Position numbers and translations under genes: made by a program. Source: Candidatus Symbiothrix sp. (lineage in GTDB: Bacteria > Bacteroidota > Bacteroidia > Bacteroidales > Azobacteroidaceae). From it: DNA of 8,097 nt. The notes under the pieces are model-generated. The model was given only the letters and a program-made list of their open reading frames with translations, searched no databases and had not been told where the DNA came from. The DNA is taken from assembly GCA_031270525.1 (NCBI GenBank), contig JAISXN010000154.1:1-8097 (forward strand), in the 5' to 3' direction. This document shows, piece after piece, positions 1 to 6,345 of this stretch (positions within the stretch are counted from its first letter, which is position 1; each line of letters opens with the position of its first letter).

Positions 1-1
1 A

Positions 2-367
2 CAGGAAAAAGTCGCGTATGTTTCGCGGGATGCGGAGACCTTACGCTTGTACAATATGCGGGAACTGGCATTGATGGATTACGTCAGCGGCATAAATCAT
101 GCCCGTCGTGAAGGCATGGCCGTTGGCGAGCAAAAAGGCATAGCTATCGGCGAGCAAAAAGGCATGGCTATCGGCAAACAGGAAGGTATGGTCATCGGCA
201 AACAGGAAGGTATGGTCATTGGCAAGCAAGAAGGCATAGCTATTGGTAAGCAAGAAGCCTTGTCGGAGTACGTTTTCAAATTATCAGGGAAAGGCAGATC
301 AATAGAAGAAATCAGTGAATTAACCGATTTGTCTGTCGAAGAAGTGAAGGAAGTCTTAAATAATTAG
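2..367 (+). CDS. Rpn-family PD-(D/E)XK nuclease / putative transposase, C-terminal part (5' end outside window)
   Basis: The frame is open from the first base, so the gene begins upstream; 121 residues are visible. The first part contains MRELALMDYVSGINHARREG, which I recognise as the link between the PD-(D/E)XK nuclease core and the C-terminal tail in Rpn-family proteins (the 'putative transposase' group, PF12784-like). Next come six 8-residue repeats of the form G-[MI]-[AV]-[IV]-G-[EK]-Q-[KE], with glycine every fourth residue. The last ~37 residues (ALSEYVFKLSGKGRSIEEIS...) resemble the small helical end domain of the family. In E. coli, RpnA-type proteins are DNA endonucleases that promote RecA-independent recombination; the role in Bacteroidales is not known. 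The nuclease core and its catalytic residues lie outside the window, so activity cannot be judged. An internal TTG at 47 is in frame but is not the real start. Confidence 0.8.
   Translation, partial: QEKVAYVSRDAETLRLYNMRELALMDYVSGINHARREGMAVGEQKGIAIGEQKGMAIGKQEGMVIGKQEGMVIGKQEGIAIGKQEALSEYVFKLSGKGRSIEEISELTDLSVEEVKEVLNN
113..256 (+). repeat. Six tandem copies of a 24-bp in-frame repeat inside the Rpn-family gene
   Basis: Units start at 113, 137, 161, 185, 209 and 233. Each encodes eight residues such as GMAIGKQE. Units 4 and 5 differ at only three silent positions, and units 1-2 share the GEQK ending while 3-6 share GKQE, which suggests stepwise duplication. Because 24 is a multiple of three, gain or loss of a unit changes protein length without breaking the frame. 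Both strands stay open across the repeat, so the minus-strand reading frames here are a by-product of it. Confidence 0.95.
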
Positions 368-426
368 GACGCACAAATGGGCGCGAAAAGTTCAAATGAA
401 ATTCGGTTTATGTAATAAATATTCGT

Positions 427-434
427 TACCTTTG
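427..434 (+). promoter_or_regulatory. Predicted Bacteroidetes -7 promoter box for the CDF transporter gene
   Basis: TACCTTTG matches the Bacteroidetes housekeeping -7 consensus TAnnTTTG exactly. Transcription would start near 439-441, leaving a leader of about 16 nt to the ATG at 457. The -33 TTTG element is weak: only TTCG at 402-405 lies at a suitable distance (21 bp). Confidence 0.5.
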
Positions 435-456
435 CCTTGCTTATTTGTTAGTCGAC

Positions 457-1377
457 ATGAATAAAAACCGGGAAAAAATAATGCTTCTCACTTCCTGGAT
501 CAGTGTTGTGGGAAACGCTTTACTATCCTTGTTGAAGATAGTAGTTGGAATTATTTCAGGCAGTTTGGCCGTGTTGAGCGACGGTTTGGATTCGGCTTCC
601 GATGTGTTTACTTCACTGGTCATTTTAATTGCAACTCCGATAATCAGCCGTCCTCCCAATTCAAAATTTGCTTATGGACATGAAAAAGCGGAGAACATCG
701 CTTCGACGGTGTTATCCTTTGTGATTTTCTTTATGGGCGGGCAAATGTTTATCACCTCTGTCGGCAAAATCATTCGCGGGGAAATTACGGAACTTCCTTC
801 TGTCATAGCTATCTGGGTAACGATTATTTCTATTATGGGTAAGTTGTTGCTGGCGCTTTACCAGTTCCGGCAAGGGAAAAGGGTTAATTCGTCCATGCTG
901 AAAGCCAACGCCGTCAACATGCGGAACGACGTGATTATTTCGGTAGGCGTACTGTTGGGACTTGGTTTTACATTTCTGCTTAACCTGCCGATTCTTGACC
1001 CGATAATTGCTTTATTAATCAGCATTTATATCATTTATTCCGCTGTGGGAATTTTTCGCGACGCCAACTTGGTTTTGATGGATGGAATACGGGATACAAC
1101 TATTTATAAGGAAATTATCGGCGCTGTCGAAAAAGTGCCGGGCGCATCGAATCCGCATCGCATTCGTTCCAGCCACACCGGAAACCTGTACAATATTGTA
1201 TTGGATATTGAAGTTGACGGCAACCTTTCCCTGACCGAAGCGCACCGGATTGCACAAAAAGTGGAGGACTCTATCAAAGAATCTGTCGATAACATCTATG
1301 ATATTGTCATTCATGTTGAACCCGAAGGGGTTAAGCATTGTGAAGAGAAATTCGGAATCAATAAAGATAATCTGTAA
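457..1377 (+). CDS. Cation diffusion facilitator (CDF) family divalent metal exporter, FieF-like
   Basis: A 306-residue inner-membrane transporter expected to export divalent metal ions (Zn, Fe, Mn or Co) in exchange for protons, working as a dimer. About six hydrophobic segments fill residues 9-205, and a cytoplasmic ferredoxin-like dimerisation domain follows (about 206-292). The second helix has D45-SAS-D49, the two metal-site aspartates at the same numbers as in E. coli FieF. In the fifth helix the usual HxxxD reads N154-MRN-D158, so the canonical His is Asn. The segment FAYGHEKAE after helix 2 is typical of the family. In the C-terminal domain, H234, H263 and H286 align with FieF His residues that bind metal, and D250 replaces a fourth. 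The ATG at 457 is chosen because it gives the same N-terminal length as FieF. An in-frame TTG at 445 would leave almost no leader; ATG 481 is possible but would cut into the first helix. The gene converges on leuB and overlaps its end by 20 bp. The metal transported is unknown. Confidence 0.93.
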   Translation: MNKNREKIMLLTSWISVVGNALLSLLKIVVGIISGSLAVLSDGLDSASDVFTSLVILIATPIISRPPNSKFAYGHEKAENIASTVLSFVIFFMGGQMFITSVGKIIRGEITELPSVIAIWVTIISIMGKLLLALYQFRQGKRVNSSMLKANAVNMRNDVIISVGVLLGLGFTFLLNLPILDPIIALLISIYIIYSAVGIFRDANLVLMDGIRDTTIYKEIIGAVEKVPGASNPHRIRSSHTGNLYNIVLDIEVDGNLSLTEAHRIAQKVEDSIKESVDNIYDIVIHVEPEGVKHCEEKFGINKDNL

Positions 1378-2422
1378 TCCATTTCCCGACCTCAGAAGTT
1401 TTATACGCCTTTCCCTCTCCGGCAATATCTTCCGTCACAATCTTTTCCGCCAAAGAAGCATCGACCGCTTTGCGAATAGCCTCCGCCTCTGCCTGTAATC
1501 CGAATGCATACTCAAACATCAAGGCCGCCGAAAGAATCGTCGCCAAGGGATTGGCAATGTCTTTTCCGGCTGCTTGCGGATAAGAACCGTGAATGGGTTC
1601 AAACACAGAGGTATGGATGCCGATGGAAGCTGAAGGCAACATGCCCAGCGAACCGGTAATGACGGAAGCTTCATCCGTCAGGATATCGCCGAACATGTTT
1701 TCGGTAACCATCACATCGAAGCGTTTAGGCCATTGGATAATTTGCATGGCGGCATTGTCCACAAACATGTATTCGGTTTCCACACCGGGATATTCTTTTT
1801 CCAACTTTTGCGCCGTCTGCCGCCAAAGCCGTGAAGTTGCAAGCACGTTGGCTTTATCCACGACCGTCAGTTTCTTCCTGCGTTTGAGCGCGTAACCATA
1901 AGCCAAACGGATAATTCGTTCGATTTCTTCCACCGTATAAACACAAGTGTCATAGGCTGTTTCTCCATCTTCACTCCTACCCTGCGGACGTCCGAAATAG
2001 ATACCGCCCGTCAATTCGCGGATACACATAAAATCGGCGCCTTCCACCAAATCGGTTCGCAAAGGCGATTTGTGAATCAAAGGAGGAAAAGTCATCACCG
2101 GTCGGATGTTGGCATACAAACCCAATTGCTTGCGCATGGCCAACAGACCTTGTTCCGGACGAACTTTCGCCGACGGATTATTATCATATTTCGGGGAACC
2201 GATAGCGCCAAATAAAACAGCGTCTGATTCCATGCAAAGAGCATGAGTTTCAGCCGGATACGGATTTCCTACCATGTCGATAGCGACAGCCCCGACTAAA
2301 GCTTCCCGATAAACCAATTCGTGACCGAATTTTTTGCAAACCGCTTTGGTCGCTTCCAAGGCCTGCGCCACAATCTCCGGACCAATTCCATCGCCCGGCA
2401 AAACAGCTATTTTTAATTTCAT
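1358..2422 (-). CDS. leuB: 3-isopropylmalate dehydrogenase
   Basis: A cytoplasmic enzyme of leucine synthesis: NAD-dependent oxidation and decarboxylation of 3-isopropylmalate to 2-oxoisocaproate. The 354-residue length is normal. Family signatures are all present: PGDGIGPE near the N-terminus; substrate-binding arginines in LLAMR97KQLG, NIR107P and R135ELTGG; Y142; K190 in VDKANVL; D222 in FVDNAAMQ; and the metal-binding aspartates D246 and D250 in [22 protein letters not shown]. The adenine/NAD-binding segment FEPIHGS...GKDIANP (274-291) supports leuB over isocitrate or tartrate dehydrogenase. The start codon overlaps the mgsA stop (ATGA), so translation is probably coupled. No other leucine gene is in the window, so leuB is apart from leuACD here unless they lie further away. 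The 3' end runs 20 bp into the opposing CDF gene, with no terminator visible. Confidence 0.97.
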   Translation of the reverse strand: MKLKIAVLPGDGIGPEIVAQALEATKAVCKKFGHELVYREALVGAVAIDMVGNPYPAETHALCMESDAVLFGAIGSPKYDNNPSAKVRPEQGLLAMRKQLGLYANIRPVMTFPPLIHKSPLRTDLVEGADFMCIRELTGGIYFGRPQGRSEDGETAYDTCVYTVEEIERIIRLAYGYALKRRKKLTVVDKANVLATSRLWRQTAQKLEKEYPGVETEYMFVDNAAMQIIQWPKRFDVMVTENMFGDILTDEASVITGSLGMLPSASIGIHTSVFEPIHGSYPQAAGKDIANPLATILSAALMFEYAFGLQAEAEAIRKAVDASLAEKIVTEDIAGEGKAYKTSEVGKWITDYLY

Positions 2423-2892
2423 TCCGTATCTGCAGTTATTTTTGATTCTTCTCTGGAAAATTTAACATACCTCGGTATGGAAGGAGCATAATCGTCATCG
2501 TCCCATAAAGAGCTGGTAATCATCAAGTCGGCGCTGTAACGGTTGCAAGCGATAGGTACATTGTGAATCCGGCACTGGCGGAGCAACATCTGGATATCGG
2601 CTTCGTGAGGCTGCGGATTCAAATCATCAATTAAAAATATAGCCAGATGAATTTCATGACGCACTACCATAGCCGCTATTTCGGCGTCGCCGCCTAACGG
2701 TCCCGAATTTACGCATATAATTTCAGCCGGAATTCCTTTTTCGTCAAAAGCTTGTTTAACCATATTCCCGGTTGTTCCGGTACAAATTATTTTATGCTTA
2801 GCCAGAGTCTCCGCATTAAAAACCGCCCATTCCACCATATCGGCTTTCCTATGGTCATGCGCCACAATCGCGATGGTCAATCTCTTTTTCAT
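2419..2892 (-). CDS. mgsA: Methylglyoxal synthase
   Basis: Converts dihydroxyacetone phosphate to methylglyoxal and phosphate in the cytoplasm, a bypass of lower glycolysis used when sugar phosphates build up. The 157 residues match the usual length (E. coli enzyme about 152). Visible motifs are AHDHRK (11-16), the phosphate-binding TGTTGN (38-43), SGPLGGD with the catalytic aspartate D69, and the active-site stretch D89-LNPQPHEAD ending at D99, with H96 between. [10 protein letters not shown] (116-125) matches the family's end region (NxxTAD in E. coli). The ATG at 2892 follows a TATCTTTG promoter box, and the stop overlaps the leuB start by 4 bp, giving a two-gene operon. The C-terminal ~15 residues are charged and poorly conserved. 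The partnership with leuB has no obvious metabolic logic beyond carbon-flow control. Confidence 0.96.
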   Translation of the reverse strand: MKKRLTIAIVAHDHRKADMVEWAVFNAETLAKHKIICTGTTGNMVKQAFDEKGIPAEIICVNSGPLGGDAEIAAMVVRHEIHLAIFLIDDLNPQPHEADIQMLLRQCRIHNVPIACNRYSADLMITSSLWDDDDYAPSIPRYVKFSREESKITADTE

Positions 2893-2899
2893 ATCAATT

Positions 2900-2919
2900 A
2901 ATATTTGTTATTAAATATT
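2900..2919. repeat. Perfect AT-rich inverted repeat in the presumed mgsA-leuB leader
   Basis: AATATTT (2900-2906) and AAATATT (2913-2919) are perfect inverted 7-bp arms around a 6-base spacer. The palindrome sits between the predicted mgsA -7 box and the mgsA start codon, roughly at positions +1 to +20 of the transcript. It could be an operator or a weak leader hairpin. The region is very AT-rich, so chance is a real alternative. Confidence 0.35.
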
Positions 2920-2926
2920 CGCCCCG

Positions 2927-2934
2927 CAAAGATA
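2927..2934 (-). promoter_or_regulatory. Predicted Bacteroidetes -7 promoter box for mgsA-leuB
   Basis: On the minus strand this reads TATCTTTG, an exact match to TAnnTTTG, placed 34 bp before the mgsA ATG. Its -33 element would fall near 2954-2958, overlapping the -7 box of the divergent promoter. No clear TTTG is seen there. Confidence 0.5.
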
Positions 2935-2955
2935 CACAGTTTTCATTTTTTTTAC

Positions 2956-2963
2956 TACATTTG
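2956..2963 (+). promoter_or_regulatory. Predicted Bacteroidetes -7 promoter box for the Fe-S/CDGSH and GNAT genes
   Basis: TACATTTG matches TAnnTTTG exactly and lies 41 bp before the ATG at 3005, giving a leader of about 35 nt. The -33 element would fall near 2933-2936, on top of the minus-strand -7 box, with no good TTTG. It may also drive the barrel and surface-protein genes downstream, since no clear promoter separates them. Confidence 0.5.
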
Positions 2964-3004
2964 CGCCAAGATTAACACAAACTAAATAAAATCATCAGAT
3001 ATTC

Positions 3005-3451
3005 ATGGAAAATAAAGAAGAAATTGTTCGGGAGTATTCCAATAAAGAAATGACCGTCGTGTGGAAACCCCACGTATGTATACACGCCAAATATTGCTGG
3101 CAGGATTTGCCGGAAGTGTTTAATCCGAATAACCGGCCGTGGGTGAATGTACACGGAGCTTCCTCCGAACGGATTGCACAACAAGTAAAAAAATGCCCGT
3201 CGGGCGCATTGAGTTACTTTTACAACGAAGCGCAAAAAGAAACAAACGGGAAGGAAATCCATGAAACCTGCGAAGTTGATGTCCAGGCGATTCCCGGAGG
3301 ACCGCTTTTGATAAACGGAAATATTTCTTTTACAGACGAAAATTCCAACTTGACACGCAAATCAGGGAAAACAGCCTTTTGCCGTTGCCGTCAAAGTAAC
3401 AATTTACCTTATTGCGATGGTTCACACTTAGAGATAAAAACCGGAAATTAA
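3005..3451 (+). CDS. Two-domain iron-sulfur protein: divergent [4Fe-4S] mono-cluster domain fused to a CDGSH domain
   Basis: A predicted small soluble electron-transfer or Fe-S protein of 148 residues. Residues 11-72 match the divergent 4Fe-4S mono-cluster family (PF06902, the E. coli YjdI family): VVWKPHVC25IH27AKYC31, LPEVFNPNNRPWVN, and KKC64PSGALSY. Only three cysteines are visible in this domain, as in the family; the fourth ligand is uncertain and H27 is a candidate. Residues 92-141 are a CDGSH-type domain: an IPGGPLLINGNI front strand, then C126-R-C128 and P-Y-C137-DGS-H141, which is the CxCx2Sx3PxCDGSH signature of a 3Cys-1His [2Fe-2S] site. No signal peptide or membrane segment is seen, so it is cytoplasmic. 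The GNAT gene follows after 9 bp, and the pair mirrors E. coli yjdI-yjdJ. The in vivo function of this family is not established. The plus-strand promoter box at 2956 supports the ATG at 3005. Confidence 0.92.
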   Translation: MENKEEIVREYSNKEMTVVWKPHVCIHAKYCWQDLPEVFNPNNRPWVNVHGASSERIAQQVKKCPSGALSYFYNEAQKETNGKEIHETCEVDVQAIPGGPLLINGNISFTDENSNLTRKSGKTAFCRCRQSNNLPYCDGSHLEIKTGN

Positions 3452-3460
3452 TAATTTAAA

Positions 3461-3757
3461 ATGAAGACTACAATGGAAATTATTCGTGAAGACAATGATG
3501 GAAAAGGCGCTTTCAGAGCAATCGAAGGCGATATACAGATGGGCGAGATGACCTATATCTGGCGAGGTGAAAACAAAATCCTTATTTTTCACACGGGGGT
3601 AGAACCCGAATTTGAAGGACAAGGTATCGGTAAACAACTGATGATGGAGGCGGTCGATTTTTCCCGGAAAAACGATGTGAAAATTATTCCGCTATGCCCT
3701 TTCGTTAAAGCCCAGTACAAAAGAATGCCGGAAATACGCGATACCTTAGCCGATTAA
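3461..3757 (+). CDS. Minimal GNAT-fold N-acetyltransferase, YjdJ/GTLF-like family
   Basis: A 98-residue single-domain protein of the short GNAT group (COG2388, PF14542-like) that would use acetyl-CoA; its substrate is unknown. The key signature is VEPEFEGQGIGKQLMMEAV (47-65), which contains the acetyl-CoA pyrophosphate-binding G53-QGIG loop, followed by KIIPLC79PFVKAQYKR (74-88), the family's conserved IPLCPF block. H44 lies in the strand before the loop (IFHTGV). The gene begins 9 bp after the Fe-S protein stop, so the two are almost certainly co-transcribed. ATG 3461 gives the longest product; ATG 3473 (MEIIRED...) also fits, because relatives often start close to that point. No Shine-Dalgarno sequence supports either. 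Confidence 0.9.
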   Translation: MKTTMEIIREDNDGKGAFRAIEGDIQMGEMTYIWRGENKILIFHTGVEPEFEGQGIGKQLMMEAVDFSRKNDVKIIPLCPFVKAQYKRMPEIRDTLAD

Positions 3758-3785
3758 TTTGAGCAGATAATAAATAAAAGAGTTG

Positions 3786-6281
3786 ATGAAAAAATTAGGG
3801 TTGTTGTTGATATCCGTTCTTACCGTATGTCCTGTTTTTGCACAAAATATCAATGTAAGAGGAGAAGTTGTTGATTCTTTGACGTCGGAAACTATTTCGT
3901 ATGCTACCGTAAGGCTTACGCCTGCCGCAAATCCCAAAAATATTCTGACGGCCGTTGCGACGGACATTGCCGGGAAATTTAGTTTGAATGTGAATACTCC
4001 GGGCGATTATGGGTTGATTGTCAGCTATGTAGGAAAAAATGAACTCTCCGTTCCGCTTCACATTGAATCTGAAAAGCCGGTAAATCTGGGAAAAATTTAT
4101 CTTTCGGACAATGCGGATGTATTGTCCGAAGTTACTGTTACAGCATTGAAACCTTTGATAAAAGTCGATTTGGATAAAATTGCCTATAACATGGAAGATG
4201 ACCCCGAATCGAAAACAAACAATGTGCTGGACATGTTACGGAAAGTGCCTTTGGTAACCGTTGACGGCGAAGACAATATCAACCTGAAAGGCTCAAGTAA
4301 TTTCAAGATTTACCTGAACGGCAAACCGTCGAACATGATTTCGAGCAGCCCTAAAGATGTTTTGAAAAGTATGCCGGCTAATGTAGTGAAAAACGTAGAA
4401 GTTATCACCAATCCCGGCGCTAAATACGATGCGGAAGGCGTTGTCGGAATCATTAATATTGTCACACAATCACAATCCATGTTAGGCGGATATACCGCAA
4501 CCGCCCGTCTCGGCCTTGATTCCAGAAGCGGTTTGAGCGGTGGACTGTACGCCATGCTGAAATACGGAAAAGTCGGATTCACCGGAAACTTTAATTCTTA
4601 CGCAAGCAAGACTCCTGAATCCGAAACAGGTTCTACAAGAGAAAGTTACATAGACAATGTAAATAAATACCTGTATCAGGACGGCTCCTATACTTACTCG
4701 GGAAAAGGGCAATACGGTTACGGTGAAATCAGTTACGAAATTGATACCCTCAATTTAATTAATATCGGATTGAATCGTTATCAATGGAATGGAAAAAACA
4801 ATCTGAACGGATACGCCCGGATGGAAAATATGAATCATGAACGACTTTATGAATATACCAATCGCAATTTTACCCGGAACGAACAAGGCTCAACCGGTGT
4901 AAACGTCGATTTTCAGCATACTTCCCCCACTGTGGCCGACCGTTTGTTCACTTTGTCTTACAGACTTTCTCTTTCTCCGAACAATTCCGGGAATGAAAAT
5001 ACAATCGGACACCCGGATAATGTGACCTTGCCGGAATACATTGATGAAGGCATTATCCGCCAATTTACGGACGCTGAAACAAAGGAACATACGTTTCAGG
5101 CGGATTATACTACGCCGATTCAAAAGATACATACCGTCGAAGCCGGAGTGAAGTATATTATCCGTATTAATCAAAGTAACAGCGATTACGAGCGGGAATT
5201 TAACGGTTTACTGGATACCGATTATTTGCCGTACGGACAGGAAAAATACATCACACAATTTGAAAACCGGAATGATATCCTGGCAGCATACGCCGGATAC
5301 AGTCTCCAGTTGAAGAATTGGGGATTTAAGCCGGGTTTACGTTATGAATTTACGAATCTGAACGTTAAATATCCCTTGGGAGCCGACCATGATTTCGGTG
5401 TGGATTATTCCAATTTTGTTCCTTCCTTTACGGCTACCTACAAAATAAACATGATGCAAAATATCCGGATAGGATACAATATGCGTATTTCCCGTCCCGG
5501 AATCGGACAGTTGAATCCGTATGTCAACAATTCGAATCCGAACTATATTTCCTACGGTAATCCGGAATTGGATGCAGTGAGGTCTCATTCAATCAATATG
5601 AATTACGGCTATTTCAATCCGAAAATCACTTTAAATACAAATTTATCGTACGATTTTGAGAATAACGGAATCGAATCGGTGGCTTTTGAAATAGAATCGG
5701 GCGACCAAAAAGGAATCAGCGCATCGACGTACAAAAACATCGGGAAGAAAAAACGGCTGAATCTGTCATCGTATTTCAACTGGTCTCCTACGCTGAGATT
5801 CCGTGCTTTCGGGAATTTATTCGGAACTTATGCCGATATTAAAGCCAACAACAGTTCCGGCATGGAAAACTCCGGTTTTTATGGTCAGGGCTTTTTCGGA
5901 GCGCAATATAAACTGCCGTGGGATGTTTGGGTATCAGGCTTTTTCGGCGGCGGGAAAATGGGCGTTTCTTTGCAGCAGGATGGCGCATACTATTCTTTCC
6001 ATTCGTTAGGGTTGCGGAAATCATTCCTGAAAGACAGGCTGACAGTTCAATTCAGCGCTTCCAATCCGTTTAAGGAAAGATACAGCCGTACAACAAAAAC
6101 GTGGACGGAAACTTATTACCAGGAGTCGGTAAACGTTTGGCGGCAGCGGGAATTTAGAATCGGAATTTCGTACCGTTTCGGCGAAATGACGGCTCAGATT
6201 AAAAAGGCGAAACGGAGTATCGTCAATGATGATGTCATGCCTTCGGAACAAAGTGAAGGGGAATCGAAATCTCAAGAATGA
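3786..6281 (+). CDS. TonB-receptor-like outer-membrane beta-barrel protein with carboxypeptidase-regulatory-like N-terminal domain
   Basis: An 831-residue outer-membrane protein. It starts with a type I signal peptide (MKKLGLLLISVLTVCPVFA, cut before Gln20). Residues ~22-106 form a CarboxypepD_reg-like beta-sandwich (VRGEVVDSLTSETISYATV...). A DVLSEVTVTA linker follows. The plug-like region (~120-230) has NVLDMLRKVPLVTVDGEDNI, LNGKPSNM and a closing GVVGIINIVTQS. Alternating aromatic strands then fill ~235-799, ending in IGISYRFGE, which fits the OMP_b-brl_3 family (PF14905). A 32-residue charged tail follows the last strand. It is clearly shorter than SusC receptors, and no SusD partner lies beside it, so glycan uptake of the Sus type is not indicated; the ligand is unknown. 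ATG 3786 is preferred over the TTG just before it. The GNAT gene ends 28 bp upstream. Cys15 does not sit in a good lipobox, so this is not a lipoprotein. Confidence 0.9.
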   Translation: MKKLGLLLISVLTVCPVFAQNINVRGEVVDSLTSETISYATVRLTPAANPKNILTAVATDIAGKFSLNVNTPGDYGLIVSYVGKNELSVPLHIESEKPVNLGKIYLSDNADVLSEVTVTALKPLIKVDLDKIAYNMEDDPESKTNNVLDMLRKVPLVTVDGEDNINLKGSSNFKIYLNGKPSNMISSSPKDVLKSMPANVVKNVEVITNPGAKYDAEGVVGIINIVTQSQSMLGGYTATARLGLDSRSGLSGGLYAMLKYGKVGFTGNFNSYASKTPESETGSTRESYIDNVNKYLYQDGSYTYSGKGQYGYGEISYEIDTLNLINIGLNRYQWNGKNNLNGYARMENMNHERLYEYTNRNFTRNEQGSTGVNVDFQHTSPTVADRLFTLSYRLSLSPNNSGNENTIGHPDNVTLPEYIDEGIIRQFTDAETKEHTFQADYTTPIQKIHTVEAGVKYIIRINQSNSDYEREFNGLLDTDYLPYGQEKYITQFENRNDILAAYAGYSLQLKNWGFKPGLRYEFTNLNVKYPLGADHDFGVDYSNFVPSFTATYKINMMQNIRIGYNMRISRPGIGQLNPYVNNSNPNYISYGNPELDAVRSHSINMNYGYFNPKITLNTNLSYDFENNGIESVAFEIESGDQKGISASTYKNIGKKKRLNLSSYFNWSPTLRFRAFGNLFGTYADIKANNSSGMENSGFYGQGFFGAQYKLPWDVWVSGFFGGGKMGVSLQQDGAYYSFHSLGLRKSFLKDRLTVQFSASNPFKERYSRTTKTWTETYYQESVNVWRQREFRIGISYRFGEMTAQIKKAKRSIVNDDVMPSEQSEGESKSQE

Positions 6282-6299
6282 AACACATTGATTTACGCC

Positions 6300-6332
6300 A
6301 CGAATACACGAATAAAATTTTAGTGACGAATA
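6300..6332 (+). repeat. Intergenic cluster of three ACGAATA repeats
   Basis: ACGAATA occurs at 6300-6306, 6308-6314 and 6326-6332 in the 64-bp gap between the barrel gene and the surface-protein gene. The surrounding text (GCCACGAATACACGAAT) resembles short 'attcgtgtattcgtggc'-type interspersed sequences that I recall seeing in many bacterial intergenic regions. That likeness is from memory and unverified. No TAnnTTTG promoter box is present in this gap. Confidence 0.45.
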
Positions 6333-6345
6333 AAAATATAAATAG

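Noticed and set aside
113..256. CRISPR-like array
   Set aside because: Repeats are directly adjacent with no spacers and encode a regular peptide.
41..279. Minus-strand open frames with periodic Leu/Ala/Phe or Pro/Cys repeats
   Set aside because: They are antisense readings of the 24-bp tandem repeat in the Rpn-family gene, whose plus-strand product fits a known family.
445..456. TTG start for the CDF transporter
   Set aside because: It would leave a leader of only a few bases after the predicted promoter; the ATG at 457 matches the FieF length.
1593..1895. Plus-strand open frame of 100 codons inside leuB
   Set aside because: The opposite strand carries a complete leuB with all catalytic motifs; the product of this frame resembles nothing.
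3754..3761. TTAATTTG as a -7 box for the barrel gene
   Set aside because: One mismatch at the conserved A and no -33 element; not strong enough to call a promoter.
3786..3845. Lipoprotein signal with Cys15 in the barrel protein
   Set aside because: Residues before the Cys (LTV) do not form a lipobox, and a normal signal peptidase I site (VFA/Q) follows.
3786..6281. SusC-type glycan importer
   Set aside because: Too short, of the OMP_b-brl_3 type, and no SusD gene lies next to it despite the nearby arabinanase.
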